Assembly (NCBI GenBank): GCA_013360215.1
Contig: JABWCP010000001.1
Location: 62,001 to 126,000, forward strand
Reading direction: 5' to 3'
DNA: 64,000 nucleotides
Origin: a bacterium
GTDB taxonomy: Bacteria; CLD3; SB21
A model generated the notes under the pieces. That model was not told the origin of the DNA. It was given only the letters and a program-made list of their open reading frames with translations, and did not search any database. Of the stretch, positions 43,138 through 52,037 are shown one piece after another (the first letter of the stretch is position 1; every line of letters begins with the position of its first letter). A program made the translations under genes and the position numbers.

Positions 43138-44685
43138 ATGATCACACGCACCCGCATTTTGTATCTTACGGGGCCGTTGCTTTTTTTATTAAGCTTTCCC
43201 CCGCTTCCTACCGGATTTTTAGCCTATATCGCTCTCCTTCCTTTTTTTGAATTGCTGCGTCAAAATCAATATCGGTTCGGTTTTAGAACCGGTTACGGCT
43301 TGGGTTTGCTTACCATGGGTATTTTTATTCATTGGCTCAATGCCAATACCGGAGCAACACTACCGCAGGCCACCGGCATGTATCTCGGGACGATCATGTA
43401 TCTGGCTTTGTATTGGGGATGTTTCGGCGCCATACAAGGTTTTATCCAACGCAAACTTGGTGAACGTGGTTTATGGTTAGCTCCCTTTTTGTGGGCATCG
43501 CTGGACTACGTCCAGTCGCTCGGCGAACTTGGTTTTACTTGGCATAATCTGGCGACAACCCAGTCTTATTATCTTCCTTTGATTCAGTTTATAGATATTA
43601 CCGGCATTTACGGGCTTTCGTTTTGGATCGCTTTGGTTAATGTTATCATTTTCAAATTAATCAATGCCTATCGTGAACAGCAAAAAAATCAAGTGGTGTC
43701 CTATGCCGTGGGTTTGGGAATGATTTTTCTTTTGCCGCTAGTCTATGGCTTTTTGTCGTCGTGGCGGGAAACTTCGGAAAAAAAGTTGCGTGTAGCGATC
43801 ATACAGCCCAATATTGAACCGAACCGCAAATGGCTTGAGCATGATTTTGCATACGAAGAATTGTTGCGCTTAACGCAATCCATCCCTGAAGGTAAAACCG
43901 ATCTGATCATTTGGCCGGAAACGGCCATTCCAGTTCGATTGAGACAAGATCGAACTAAACTCGCAGCGATACGTGAAATCTTAAAAGAAAAAAAAGCCTC
44001 TCTGCTCACCGGAATACCCGATCGGAAAACGACAGAAACCGAAGACGGACGACGGACGGCTGAATATTATAACGCCGCGCTCGTTATTCGCCCGGATAAT
44101 ACGCAGCTTGGAAATTATGAAAAAGTTCATCTTGTTCCTTTTGGCGAATTCGTTCCGAGTTTTTTGAAGTTTTTGGACGCCATCGCCATGGAAGTCGGTG
44201 CCTCTAACTATACGCCCGGCGATTCAGTTCATGCTTTTACCATTCCTCTCTATTCCGATAGCATCCCGGCCGACTCAGCGTGTATTACTGCTGTCATTTG
44301 CCTTGAGTCCATATTCCCCTATCTAGTTCGGGAAGGTTTGGAGCGGGATGCGCAAGCTTTGGTCATTGTAACCAATGATTCATGGTATGATGGTACGATG
44401 GCGCCTGAACAACACGCACGCATCGCCGTTCTGAGAGCGATTGAGTTTCGCACTTCGGTAGCCCGGTGCGCCAACTCCGGCGTCTCCAACGCCATTGATC
44501 CCTACGGGCGCATTACGGCCAAGTTGGATAATGGCTTGCAGGGAGTGCTGTATGCGACGATACCGTTGCAAACCAGTACCAGCATTTATATGCGATGGGG
44601 CGATTGGTTCGCTCACAGTCTTTGGGTGATCACCACTTTATCGCTGTGCTTTTTGTTTTTTTATAAACCGTCGAAGCTCGATTGA
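43138..44685 (+). CDS. lnt: apolipoprotein N-acyltransferase
   Basis: 515 residues. Seven or so membrane helices form the N-terminal half; the C-terminal half is a carbon-nitrogen hydrolase domain facing the periplasm. The triad is complete: Glu in LIIWPETAIP, Lys in NYEKVHLVPFGEFVP, and Cys in AVICLESIFPYL. It adds the third acyl chain to lipoproteins. Together with the many lipoprotein genes here it confirms a diderm. The next gene, an LpxH-like phosphoesterase, begins directly after the stop. Confidence 0.95.
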   Translation: MITRTRILYLTGPLLFLLSFPPLPTGFLAYIALLPFFELLRQNQYRFGFRTGYGLGLLTMGIFIHWLNANTGATLPQATGMYLGTIMYLALYWGCFGAIQGFIQRKLGERGLWLAPFLWASLDYVQSLGELGFTWHNLATTQSYYLPLIQFIDITGIYGLSFWIALVNVIIFKLINAYREQQKNQVVSYAVGLGMIFLLPLVYGFLSSWRETSEKKLRVAIIQPNIEPNRKWLEHDFAYEELLRLTQSIPEGKTDLIIWPETAIPVRLRQDRTKLAAIREILKEKKASLLTGIPDRKTTETEDGRRTAEYYNAALVIRPDNTQLGNYEKVHLVPFGEFVPSFLKFLDAIAMEVGASNYTPGDSVHAFTIPLYSDSIPADSACITAVICLESIFPYLVREGLERDAQALVIVTNDSWYDGTMAPEQHARIAVLRAIEFRTSVARCANSGVSNAIDPYGRITAKLDNGLQGVLYATIPLQTSTSIYMRWGDWFAHSLWVITTLSLCFLFFYKPSKLD

Positions 44686-44687
44686 CC

Positions 44688-45425
44688 ATGATTCAAAAGC
44701 CTTCATTTTTCATATCTGACATTCATTTTATGGGCGGGCGCTCAGCGGCGGAGTTTCATAAATACAGAATGGTCAAATCTTTTTTTGAGCACGTCGCTGA
44801 ACATGGACAAGAGCTTTTTATACTCGGGGATTATTTTGATTTCGGCATTGATTATCGTCACAGCCTTCCCTCGCAAAACGTACGCGGCCTTGCGTTGTTG
44901 GTATTATTGGCAGACGCAGGAGTACAAATTCATTACCTTGTCGGCAATCATGATTTTTGGCTCGGTGATTTTTTACAAAAGGAGTTGGATATTAAACTTT
45001 ATTATGAGCCATTTTCGATTTCACGCAACGGGAAAAATATTTATCTTATACACGGCGACGGATTATCCGATCTTGATAAATCCTATCGCACGATGCGCCG
45101 CATTTTGCGCGCTCGTTTCAATCAGTTTTTATTTCGATGGTTACATCCCGATCTCGGTATCGCCTTAGCCAATCGTATGTCGCACGCGAGCAAAAATCAG
45201 GATGTTTTATATACCAAATACAATCAGGATGAAAGCTATTTTAAGTCGCTGAATACCATTTTTGATCAGGGCTATGATATGATATTGATGGGACATCATC
45301 ATCAGCCTATGATGCGTGTTTTCAATAATAAAATATATTATAATCTGGGAGACTGGATTCAGCACGGCAGTTACCTTGAATCCGACGCGCAGGGGTTTTC
45401 GCAAAAAACTTGGAAACTTACATGA
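44688..45425 (+). CDS. lpxH: UDP-2,3-diacylglucosamine hydrolase-like phosphoesterase
   Basis: 245 residues from the ATG at 44688; TTG at 44682 is in frame but overlaps lnt. The calcineurin-like metal motifs are in order: FISDIHFMGG, ILGDYFDFG, LVGNHDFWLG, IHGDGL and MGHHHQP. This length and the N-terminal SDIHF are typical of LpxH/YbbF in the lipid A pathway. Some Bacteroidota paralogues act on other UDP-sugars, so the symbol is likely but not certain. It is coupled to the DUF3047 gene by ATGA. Confidence 0.82.
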   Translation: MIQKPSFFISDIHFMGGRSAAEFHKYRMVKSFFEHVAEHGQELFILGDYFDFGIDYRHSLPSQNVRGLALLVLLADAGVQIHYLVGNHDFWLGDFLQKELDIKLYYEPFSISRNGKNIYLIHGDGLSDLDKSYRTMRRILRARFNQFLFRWLHPDLGIALANRMSHASKNQDVLYTKYNQDESYFKSLNTIFDQGYDMILMGHHHQPMMRVFNNKIYYNLGDWIQHGSYLESDAQGFSQKTWKLT

Positions 45426-46624
45426 GTTATATTCGACGAGTATTGTTTATCCTGTTATGCTTTCAAGCGTCGCTCTTTGCACAAGCACAGGTTTCAACGG
45501 ACGCATTGAAGTCGCAGTTAACTTCCCTACGCGAGCTATTAAGAGATACGGCGCGCTTCCGTTCGACGCACGCTCCGGTTTTGATGGACCAGCTGATGGA
45601 TTGGAATGAAATTACACGTCGAAAATTTGAAGCCAATTGGGTGAACCTTACCAAAAGCTGGCAGTTACGTTTCGAAAGAGCGATACGACAACGCCTCAGC
45701 GAGGTTTTTACACAATACCTGATACACAATGCGGCAACATTACGCCGTGCCGAGTCCCGTTGGTTTGACGAAGAGATCGGTATAACACGCGCCAAAGCGT
45801 CTCTGGAAATCGTACAAAATCAAGAAATCGTGCGCATCGCGTTGCGGCTTTCCTTTTCCGAGAACCGATGGCGAATATACGATATACGTACGCCCGAATT
45901 TCGTTTGCTGCGTGACCTTTTACCGGATTGCGATGAAAAGATCAGTGACGGATATAGCAATGAATACGTAGAAGCGCTGATCACCAACGCCGAACATTTT
46001 GTCATTGACGATTTTAATGCCGTTGAGTCAGGTGTTTTTCCGCGCAATTGGGGTTGGCGCAAGCGGGATGATGATCTGATGCGTTCTTCACAGCGCGTCT
46101 ATAGTGTCGTCAAAGACAGTCAGGACAGCTATTTATCCGCCATAGCCCGCGGCACATCCGTTGCGCTAGTTCGGCCTTACAGTTATGATCTCCGTGAATA
46201 TCCGGTACTCAAATGGAAATGGCGCGTCAATACCATGCCTCCGGCTTCATCCCAAAACGATGCGATCGAAAACGCCGCCTCGGTAACCGTCATTTTTTAT
46301 CAAAATTGGCTCGGTGTGCCGATCACCATAACCTATGCCTGGGCCTATGAAGGCGGCACTTGTACGACGGTCAAAACTTCGGGTTGGTTATACGATAACT
46401 TTTCGATCGTTTTACGCAATGCCCAATCACCGCACGGTCAATGGATCGAAGAGACCATAAATCTTAGGGAAGATTATAAACGTATTTTCGGCGAATACCC
46501 ACCGGATCAAATCGCCGGGTTATACATTATCACGGACAGCCCCAATTTTCAGTTTCCAACAACCGCCGATTACGATCATATCCGGGCTCAAAAAAGCACC
46601 ACTACATATTCGTGCCGAAATTGA
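45422..46624 (+). CDS. DUF3047 protein with an extra N-terminal region
   Basis: 400 residues with a signal peptide ending at SLFAQAQ. The C-terminal 210 residues (from VIDDFNAVESGVFPRNWGWR) match DUF3047: DSYLSAIARGTS, YPVLKWKWRVNTMP, ASVTVIFYQN, SGWLYDNFSIVLRNA and AGLYIITDSP. The first 185 residues are helical and Arg-rich and unlike any family I know. The protein is exported. The lnt-lpxH-DUF3047 order suggests an envelope role. The family has no established function. Confidence 0.78.
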   Translation: MSYIRRVLFILLCFQASLFAQAQVSTDALKSQLTSLRELLRDTARFRSTHAPVLMDQLMDWNEITRRKFEANWVNLTKSWQLRFERAIRQRLSEVFTQYLIHNAATLRRAESRWFDEEIGITRAKASLEIVQNQEIVRIALRLSFSENRWRIYDIRTPEFRLLRDLLPDCDEKISDGYSNEYVEALITNAEHFVIDDFNAVESGVFPRNWGWRKRDDDLMRSSQRVYSVVKDSQDSYLSAIARGTSVALVRPYSYDLREYPVLKWKWRVNTMPPASSQNDAIENAASVTVIFYQNWLGVPITITYAWAYEGGTCTTVKTSGWLYDNFSIVLRNAQSPHGQWIEETINLREDYKRIFGEYPPDQIAGLYIITDSPNFQFPTTADYDHIRAQKSTTTYSCRN

Positions 46625-46679
46625 AAATTTACCTCAGTAACCCGGCTTCCAAGCCTTTGATTTTAGATACAAATTTTCC

Positions 46680-46708
46680 TTGCTTGCATAACTCTGATTT
46701 TCTATCTT
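46680..46708 (+). promoter_or_regulatory. candidate sigma-70-type promoter of rpsA
   Basis: TTGCTT (46680-46685) and TATCTT (46703-46708) are separated by 17 bases in the intergenic region before rpsA. The -10 element is weak. Position and spacing support it; alternatives within the gap exist. Confidence 0.5.
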
Positions 46709-46734
46709 CCTGCCCCTAAAACGGGATCTAAAAA

Positions 46735-46850
46735 CAACAGCGTACACAAGGACGCCTAACCAAACCTCCGTTTACGCGGAGCCAGTAAAAGGAAATTTTG
46801 CGGATGCACCCTGTGGTCTGCCCATCCGGCGGATAAACATCAGCAAATAA
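46735..46850 (+). promoter_or_regulatory. structured 5' leader of rpsA
   Basis: Between the putative promoter and the ATG lie at least two hairpins: CTCCG/CGGAG with a six-base loop (46766-46781) and CGGATG/CATCCG (46801-46828) with inner CC/GG pairing. A leader of about 150 bases with ordered hairpins suggests S1 autoregulation or another mRNA switch. I recognise no known riboswitch. No direct experimental analogue is claimed. Confidence 0.5.
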
Positions 46851-46858
46851 AAGTTATC

Positions 46859-48574
46859 ATGTCACAAACCACAAACCAAGCCCGTGACAAATTTCACGGC
46901 AAAGCCCCGCTCCCTTTCGTCAAAGTCAATGAAGCCATCGGTGATTATTCCGAATCGGAATTTCTTGATCTCAAGACCATGTATGATCGCACACTGAGTG
47001 AAATTTCACAAAGCACGATCGTCAAAGGTAAAATCCGTGCCATCAATGAAAAAGAAGTCAAAGTGGACATCGGATTCAAAAGCGAAGGCATTATTGCAAC
47101 AACCGAATTTGGTTCCAACCTCGACAAATACAAAGTCGGCGATGAGATCGAAGTTTATCTTGACAATATGGAAGATAAAGAAGGCAATGTGATCCTTTCA
47201 CACAAAAAAGCCGACTTTATGCGTTCCTGGGAAAAAATCAACCGCTTGCATGACAGCGGTGAAACCGTCAGCGGTACAATCGCCAAACGTATCAAGGGCG
47301 GTATGGTTGTCAGCGTGATGGGTATTGACTGCTTCCTCCCCGGATCGCAAATCGATGTTAAGCCGATCCGCGATTTTGATGCGTATGTAGGCCGCGAAAT
47401 GAATTTCAAAGTCGTTAAGATCAACAACCTGCGCAAAAATGTGGTTGTCAGTAGCCGCGTTCTCATCGAAGAATCCACCAAAGGCCAGCGTGAACGCATC
47501 CTTACGGATTTACAAAAAGGTCAGATTCTTGAAGGAACGGTCAAAAACATTACCGATTTCGGTGCGTTTATTGATCTTGGCGGAGTGGACGGACTATTGC
47601 ACATTACCGATATGTCTTGGGGTCGTGTCAAACATCCTTCGGAAATCGTCAAACTTGATGAAAAAATCAAAGTTATGGTCATTGATTTCAACGAGCACAA
47701 AGACCGCATTTCCCTCGGCCTCAAACAAATGCAGCCGGAACCGTGGCTCGAAGCCGCTAAAAAATATTCCATCGGTTCGATGGTCAAAGGTAAAATTGTT
47801 TCGATCACCGACTACGGCGCCTTCATCGAAATCGAAAAAGGTATCGAAGGTCTCATTCACATTTCTGAAATGTCATGGAATCAAACGATCAAACATCCTT
47901 CGCAGATGTTCAATCTCGGCGATGAAGTGGAAGCCGAAGTCGTTAATATCCAGGCGGATCAACGCAAAATATCCCTCTCGATCAAAAAACTGCAAAATGA
48001 TCCTTGGGAACATGTGGATGACCGTTATCCCCTCGGCAGCAAACACGCCGGTACAGTACGTAATCTTACCAACTTCGGCGTTTTCGTGGAACTCGAACCC
48101 GGTATTGACGGTTTAGTTCACATTTCCGATTTATCATGGACTCGTAAGATCCGCAATCCTAATGAAATGGTCAAAAAAGGCGATCACTTGGATGTTGTCA
48201 TCATGGGTATTGATAAAGATAATCGCCGTATCTCCATGAGCCACAAGCATGTCACGGAAAATCCGTGGGATGGCTTTATCCAGGCTTATGCCGCCAGTAC
48301 GGAAACAACCGGCAAAATCATGCGTCATATCGAAAAGGGTGTGATCGTCGAATTGCCGCTCGGCGTCGAAGGTTTTGTACCGACGTCGCACTTGCCGAAA
48401 TCCGATAAAAAAGACGCTTACGGCGAAGGCGTAGAACTCAACTTAGTCGTGATCGAATTTGATAAGGACAACAAAAAAATCGTCCTGTCCGCGACAGAGC
48501 TTGAAAAACAAAAAGAAGCTAAAATGGTCGAAGAATATAACGCCAGCCAAAAAGGCGGCGAAGCGCAAGCTTAA
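46859..48574 (+). CDS. rpsA: 30S ribosomal protein S1
   Basis: 571 residues with six S1/OB domains in tandem, the usual number in proteobacterial-type S1. Typical repeats are GTVKNITDFGAFIDLGGVDG, GKIVSITDYGAFIEIEKGIE and GTVRNLTNFGVFVELEPGID, each ending in a WTRK/WNQT-type segment. The first domain carries NEKEVKVDIGFKSEGII, the ribosome-binding type. S1 brings mRNAs to the 30S subunit. The structured leader is described separately, and a strong terminator follows. Confidence 0.95.
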   Translation: MSQTTNQARDKFHGKAPLPFVKVNEAIGDYSESEFLDLKTMYDRTLSEISQSTIVKGKIRAINEKEVKVDIGFKSEGIIATTEFGSNLDKYKVGDEIEVYLDNMEDKEGNVILSHKKADFMRSWEKINRLHDSGETVSGTIAKRIKGGMVVSVMGIDCFLPGSQIDVKPIRDFDAYVGREMNFKVVKINNLRKNVVVSSRVLIEESTKGQRERILTDLQKGQILEGTVKNITDFGAFIDLGGVDGLLHITDMSWGRVKHPSEIVKLDEKIKVMVIDFNEHKDRISLGLKQMQPEPWLEAAKKYSIGSMVKGKIVSITDYGAFIEIEKGIEGLIHISEMSWNQTIKHPSQMFNLGDEVEAEVVNIQADQRKISLSIKKLQNDPWEHVDDRYPLGSKHAGTVRNLTNFGVFVELEPGIDGLVHISDLSWTRKIRNPNEMVKKGDHLDVVIMGIDKDNRRISMSHKHVTENPWDGFIQAYAASTETTGKIMRHIEKGVIVELPLGVEGFVPTSHLPKSDKKDAYGEGVELNLVVIEFDKDNKKIVLSATELEKQKEAKMVEEYNASQKGGEAQA

Positions 48575-48597
48575 TCTTCAGCCGTAATGAATCTGTT

Positions 48598-48635
48598 AAG
48601 GGTTGAATAGCGTAAGCCGTTCAACCCTTTTCTTT
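48598..48635 (+). terminator. intrinsic terminator after rpsA
   Basis: AAGGGTTGAA (48598-48607) pairs perfectly with TTCAACCCTT (48620-48629), followed by TTTTCTTTT. It separates rpsA from rnhB. Confidence 0.9.
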
Positions 48636-48649
48636 TAACCGTTTGAACT

Positions 48650-49294
48650 ATGAGCAGTCATCCGCTATTAAAATACGAAACTGAGTGTTGGGAACACGGT
48701 CATCCCCACGTTGCCGGCGTGGATGAAGCCGGACGCGGTCCTCTGGCCGGGCCGGTCGTCGTGGCCGGTGCGATTTTTGAACGCGATTTTGTGATCGAAG
48801 GCGTTACCGACAGTAAACAGCTCACGGAAGAACGACGGGAGTTTTTTTTTAACACCATTCAAAGTAGTGCCTTAGCATTTCACATCGAAATCATCGATCA
48901 TGAAAAAATAGATAAAATCAATATTCTGCAAGCTTCGCTATTAGGAATGCGGATGTGCGTCGAAAAGATGCGTATACCCGCTGATTTTGTTTTGATTGAC
49001 GGCAACTCCGAAGCGTTTCCTAAAAACAACACCTATTATACCCGTCAGCGCCCTATCGTCAAAGGTGATGCCAAAAGTTTTACGATCGCGGCCGCTTCCA
49101 TACTTGCCAAAGTAACACGGGATCGTTTGATGGTCGAATACGATAAAATTTTTCCACAATACGGATTTGCCAAACACAAAGGTTATCCGACCGCCGACCA
49201 TATCCAAGCCCTCAAAACGCACGGACTTTGTATGATCCATCGCAAAACCTTTTGCGCTGGAATTATGAATGAGCAGATGGGATTAGAATTTTAG
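48650..49294 (+). CDS. rnhB: ribonuclease HII
   Basis: 214 residues. The catalytic start VAGVDEAGRGPLAGPVV carries the first Asp-Glu pair, and VTDSKQLTEERRE and DFVLIDGNSE carry the next acidic residue. AKSFTIAAASILAKVTRDRLM and GYPTADHIQALKTHG are standard. It cleaves RNA in RNA-DNA hybrids and at single ribonucleotides. The stop codon overlaps the convergent hydrolase gene by 4 bases. Confidence 0.95.
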   Translation: MSSHPLLKYETECWEHGHPHVAGVDEAGRGPLAGPVVVAGAIFERDFVIEGVTDSKQLTEERREFFFNTIQSSALAFHIEIIDHEKIDKINILQASLLGMRMCVEKMRIPADFVLIDGNSEAFPKNNTYYTRQRPIVKGDAKSFTIAAASILAKVTRDRLMVEYDKIFPQYGFAKHKGYPTADHIQALKTHGLCMIHRKTFCAGIMNEQMGLEF

Positions 49295-50067
49295 CGGATA
49301 GATAACTGTCGACGAAGAAAATTGCGAAGTATGCGATTAACTTCTTCCGGTTTTTCCATCATGCTGAGATGCCCGGATGCTTGTAGCATGTGAAACTCTA
49401 TGTTTTGATCCAGCTCCCCCATTTTTTTTCGCCGTTCCTCAGAAACCAGTACATCATCGGTGCCGGTGATGATTAATTTCGACACGCGGCTTTGGATCAA
49501 CATATCGGTATTATCTTCGCGTCGGGCCATCGCACGCTGCCCTTGCACCATGCCTTTAATATCCGCCTGTGTCATGATCGGAGCAATCGCTCCCGACAAA
49601 TGCGACTGGTTGGCGGAGAGCATTTTGATTTTCATCATGTCTACGACAAACGCGCCGCCTTCCCTTTCTATGCGTTCTGCCATAGCATAACGATTTTGTA
49701 TGCCTTCTTGTGTATCGGCAAAGGGTTGCGAATTCACCAACGTAAAAGAGAGAATATCGGCTGTGCCATCCTGACGCAACATCTCCAAAGCGATATATCC
49801 GCCCATAGAGTGCCCGAGAAGATGATAGCGGGCAATGTTTTTTTGTCGTAAACATAGCGTTACCCATCGTGCATAATCAGCTATGGTTTCCAATTCATAA
49901 AACGGAGTCTTACCCATACCCGGAAGGTCCAAAGCAAAAAACCGATATGTATCCGACAGTTCAAACTGATTTTGCCAAATCGAATGATCAAGCGGGTAGC
50001 CGTGTATAAATACAACGGGTACACCGCTACCTTGATCCTTACAATGAAATTTAATTTCACTATTCAT
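49291..50067 (-). CDS. alpha/beta hydrolase
   Basis: 258 residues. The oxyanion HGYPLDHSIW, the nucleophile elbow LLGHSMGGYIAL (Ser near residue 98), the acid in VSKLIITGTDDVLV, and the His in QASGHLSMMEKPE give a complete triad of the carboxylesterase/peroxidase-like superfamily. The substrate cannot be told from sequence. No signal peptide is present. It lies downstream of proS on the same strand, 26 bp apart; co-transcription is possible but not functionally suggestive. Confidence 0.85.
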   Translation of the reverse strand: MNSEIKFHCKDQGSGVPVVFIHGYPLDHSIWQNQFELSDTYRFFALDLPGMGKTPFYELETIADYARWVTLCLRQKNIARYHLLGHSMGGYIALEMLRQDGTADILSFTLVNSQPFADTQEGIQNRYAMAERIEREGGAFVVDMMKIKMLSANQSHLSGAIAPIMTQADIKGMVQGQRAMARREDNTDMLIQSRVSKLIITGTDDVLVSEERRKKMGELDQNIEFHMLQASGHLSMMEKPEEVNRILRNFLRRQLSIR

Positions 50068-50093
50068 AGCGATGCCCTCTGTTTAAGCAGTCA

Positions 50094-51536
50094 TTAATAC
50101 GCTTTAGCGAAAATTACCTGCACATCCGTTTCTTGGCCTGTCAACACACAGCGACCTTTTTCTCCGGACTGCTCCATCGGTATGCATCGGATCGTGGCCT
50201 TGGTTTCTTCTTTGATCTTGGCTTCATCTTCGCGCGAACCCGCCCAAAAGCAACGTGCAAAACCTTCTTCGTTTTCTACGATCTTTTTTAATCCGGCATA
50301 ATCGCTGACGAAAATTGTATTTTTATCGCGAAATTCTTTTGCCCGATCAAATAGATTTTTTTGAATCTCTTCCAATAACGCTGGAATACGTGACGAAGCT
50401 TCATTGACCTTCATAGTGATTTTATCCGTTTTGGCCGTTTTATCACGACGTGCGCATACGATCTGGCCGGCGGCTAAATCTTTCGGGCCCAGTTCGACGC
50501 GGATCGGCACGCCTTTGACTTCCCATTCGTTAAATTTGAAACCCGGGCGATACTGATCACGGTCATCCACATGCGTGCGAATGCCTTTGGATTGCAAGTC
50601 GGTTTTCAACTTTTGCGCGGCTTCCACCGTCGCAGTACGTTCATTATCTTCTTTATATATCGGAACTATCACCACCTGCATCGGTGCCAATTTAGGCGGT
50701 AAAACCAATCCGTTATCATCGCTGTGTGCCATAATGAGTGCACCGATCAGACGAGTGCTTACCCCCCAACTGGTTGCCCATACATGCTGGAGCTGAGCAT
50801 TCTCATCCTGAAACTTCACGTCGAACGCTTTGGCAAAATTTTGCCCGAGATTATGCGACGTACCGGCTTGAAGCGCCTTTTTGTCTTGCATCATCGCTTC
50901 GATACAGTAGGTGTGCAGTGCGCCGGCAAATTTTTCAGAATCGGTTTTTTTTCCGTGGTAAACCGGCAATGCCATATACTCTTCAGCGAACGTTTTATAA
51001 ACATGCAGCATCTGCATAGCTTCTTTTTCCGCGTCATCATACGTCGCATGCGCGGTATGCCCCTCCTGCCATAGAAATTCCGTCGTCCGTAAAAACAATC
51101 GAGTACGCATCTCCCATCGCACGACGTTCGCCCATTGATTGATCAAAATCGGCAAATCGCGATAGGAATGAATCCAGTTTTTGTACATACTCCAAATGAT
51201 TGTTTCCGACGTCGGTCGTACGTATAAACTTTCTTCCAGTTTTTTTCCACCGCCATGCGTGACCACCGCACACTCCGGCGAAAAGCCTTCAACGTGCTCT
51301 TTTTCTTTAGTCATGAAACTTTCCGGTATGAATAGCGGAAAGTAGGCATTGACATGGCCGGTATCTTTAAACATTTTATCTAAAGATTGTTGAACCAACT
51401 CCCATATCGCATAACCATTTGGACGAATTACCATACAACCTTTGACCGGCGCATAATCGGCCAGTTGAGCCTGCGCAATGACATCCAGATACCATTGTGA
51501 ATAATCTTGTTCGCGTTTAGTAATTCGTTCAGCCAT
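50094..51536 (-). CDS. proS: prolyl-tRNA synthetase, short (archaeal/eukaryote-like) type
   Basis: 480 residues, the length of the form without the editing insertion. Class II motifs are clear: [43 protein letters not shown] (motif 2 region), [20 protein letters not shown], and [20 protein letters not shown] (motif 3). The anticodon-binding domain and the C-terminal domain ending in FAKAY follow. This type is found in several FCB lineages, Deinococcus and mycoplasmas. tRNA-Arg lies upstream on the same strand. Confidence 0.95.
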   Translation of the reverse strand: MAERITKREQDYSQWYLDVIAQAQLADYAPVKGCMVIRPNGYAIWELVQQSLDKMFKDTGHVNAYFPLFIPESFMTKEKEHVEGFSPECAVVTHGGGKKLEESLYVRPTSETIIWSMYKNWIHSYRDLPILINQWANVVRWEMRTRLFLRTTEFLWQEGHTAHATYDDAEKEAMQMLHVYKTFAEEYMALPVYHGKKTDSEKFAGALHTYCIEAMMQDKKALQAGTSHNLGQNFAKAFDVKFQDENAQLQHVWATSWGVSTRLIGALIMAHSDDNGLVLPPKLAPMQVVIVPIYKEDNERTATVEAAQKLKTDLQSKGIRTHVDDRDQYRPGFKFNEWEVKGVPIRVELGPKDLAAGQIVCARRDKTAKTDKITMKVNEASSRIPALLEEIQKNLFDRAKEFRDKNTIFVSDYAGLKKIVENEEGFARCFWAGSREDEAKIKEETKATIRCIPMEQSGEKGRCVLTGQETDVQVIFAKAY

Positions 51537-51724
51537 GGGTCGATTCCTTCGATAAAATAAAAAAACTGTTTCGGGTTATCGGGGACACCGGAAACAGCTT
51601 TTGTAAATTAATACGTTTTCGTAATACGTTTAAAAGTGTTTCCTATCTCAAGTTGTACTAGGTCGATTATTTAAAAAAGTAAAAATCATAGTCTGTATCT
51701 ATCATACATTATGTAATAAAGATG

Positions 51725-51798
51725 TGCGCCCGGCGGGAATCGAACCCACAACCTTTGGCTCCGGAGGCCAACACTCTATCCAATTGAGCTACGGGCGC
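51725..51798 (-). tRNA. tRNA-Arg (anticodon CCG)
   Basis: Read on the minus strand the cloverleaf is complete. The acceptor stem is GCGCCCG with CGGGCGC and the D arm is GCTC...GAGT with one G-U pair. The anticodon stem is TTGGC/GCCAA with loop CTCCGGA, so the anticodon is CCG. The T arm is GTGGG-TTCGAAT-CCCGC. The discriminator is A and CCA is not encoded. It reads CGG codons. Confidence 0.95.
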
Positions 51799-51890
51799 AA
51801 ACAAAAACAGCGCGTGCATAGTACAAAACGAGGTTTACAAATTCAAGGTGAATTATGAATAAAAACAATAAATTCTCCTCAAAAAAATTC

Positions 51891-51919
51891 TTGCAGAAGT
51901 AATAACAAATACCTAATAT
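51891..51919 (+). promoter_or_regulatory. sigma-70-type promoter of the Oar-like receptor gene
   Basis: TTGCAG (51891-51896) and TAATAT (51914-51919) lie 17 bases apart upstream of the TonB receptor gene, giving a leader of about 110 bases with AAGGAG near the start. The rest of the gap back to the tRNA is AT-rich without other clear signals. Confidence 0.6.
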
Positions 51920-52037
51920 TTCCGCAACAAATCAGTCCCATATTACCTCGTTTAGTTCATTTCTTTTAAGTATTTGTTTTTAAATGTTAATCAATTCTTC
52001 ACGATGTCCCAATCTCAACTAATAAGGAGAAGTCAGG

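Noticed and set aside
46625-46858. Known riboswitch upstream of rpsA
   Set aside because: No match in memory to TPP, preQ1, cobalamin, SAM or ribosomal-leader consensus; only generic hairpins are seen.
47439-48116. 225-residue plus-strand frame within rpsA
   Set aside because: Ser/Lys-rich out-of-frame reading of the six S1 repeats; its apparent repetitiveness comes from the S1 domains.
51848-51905. Small ORF of 14 codons upstream of the Oar-like receptor
   Set aside because: Asn/Lys/Ser-rich AT sequence without a ribosome site; it overlaps the -35 region of the receptor's promoter.
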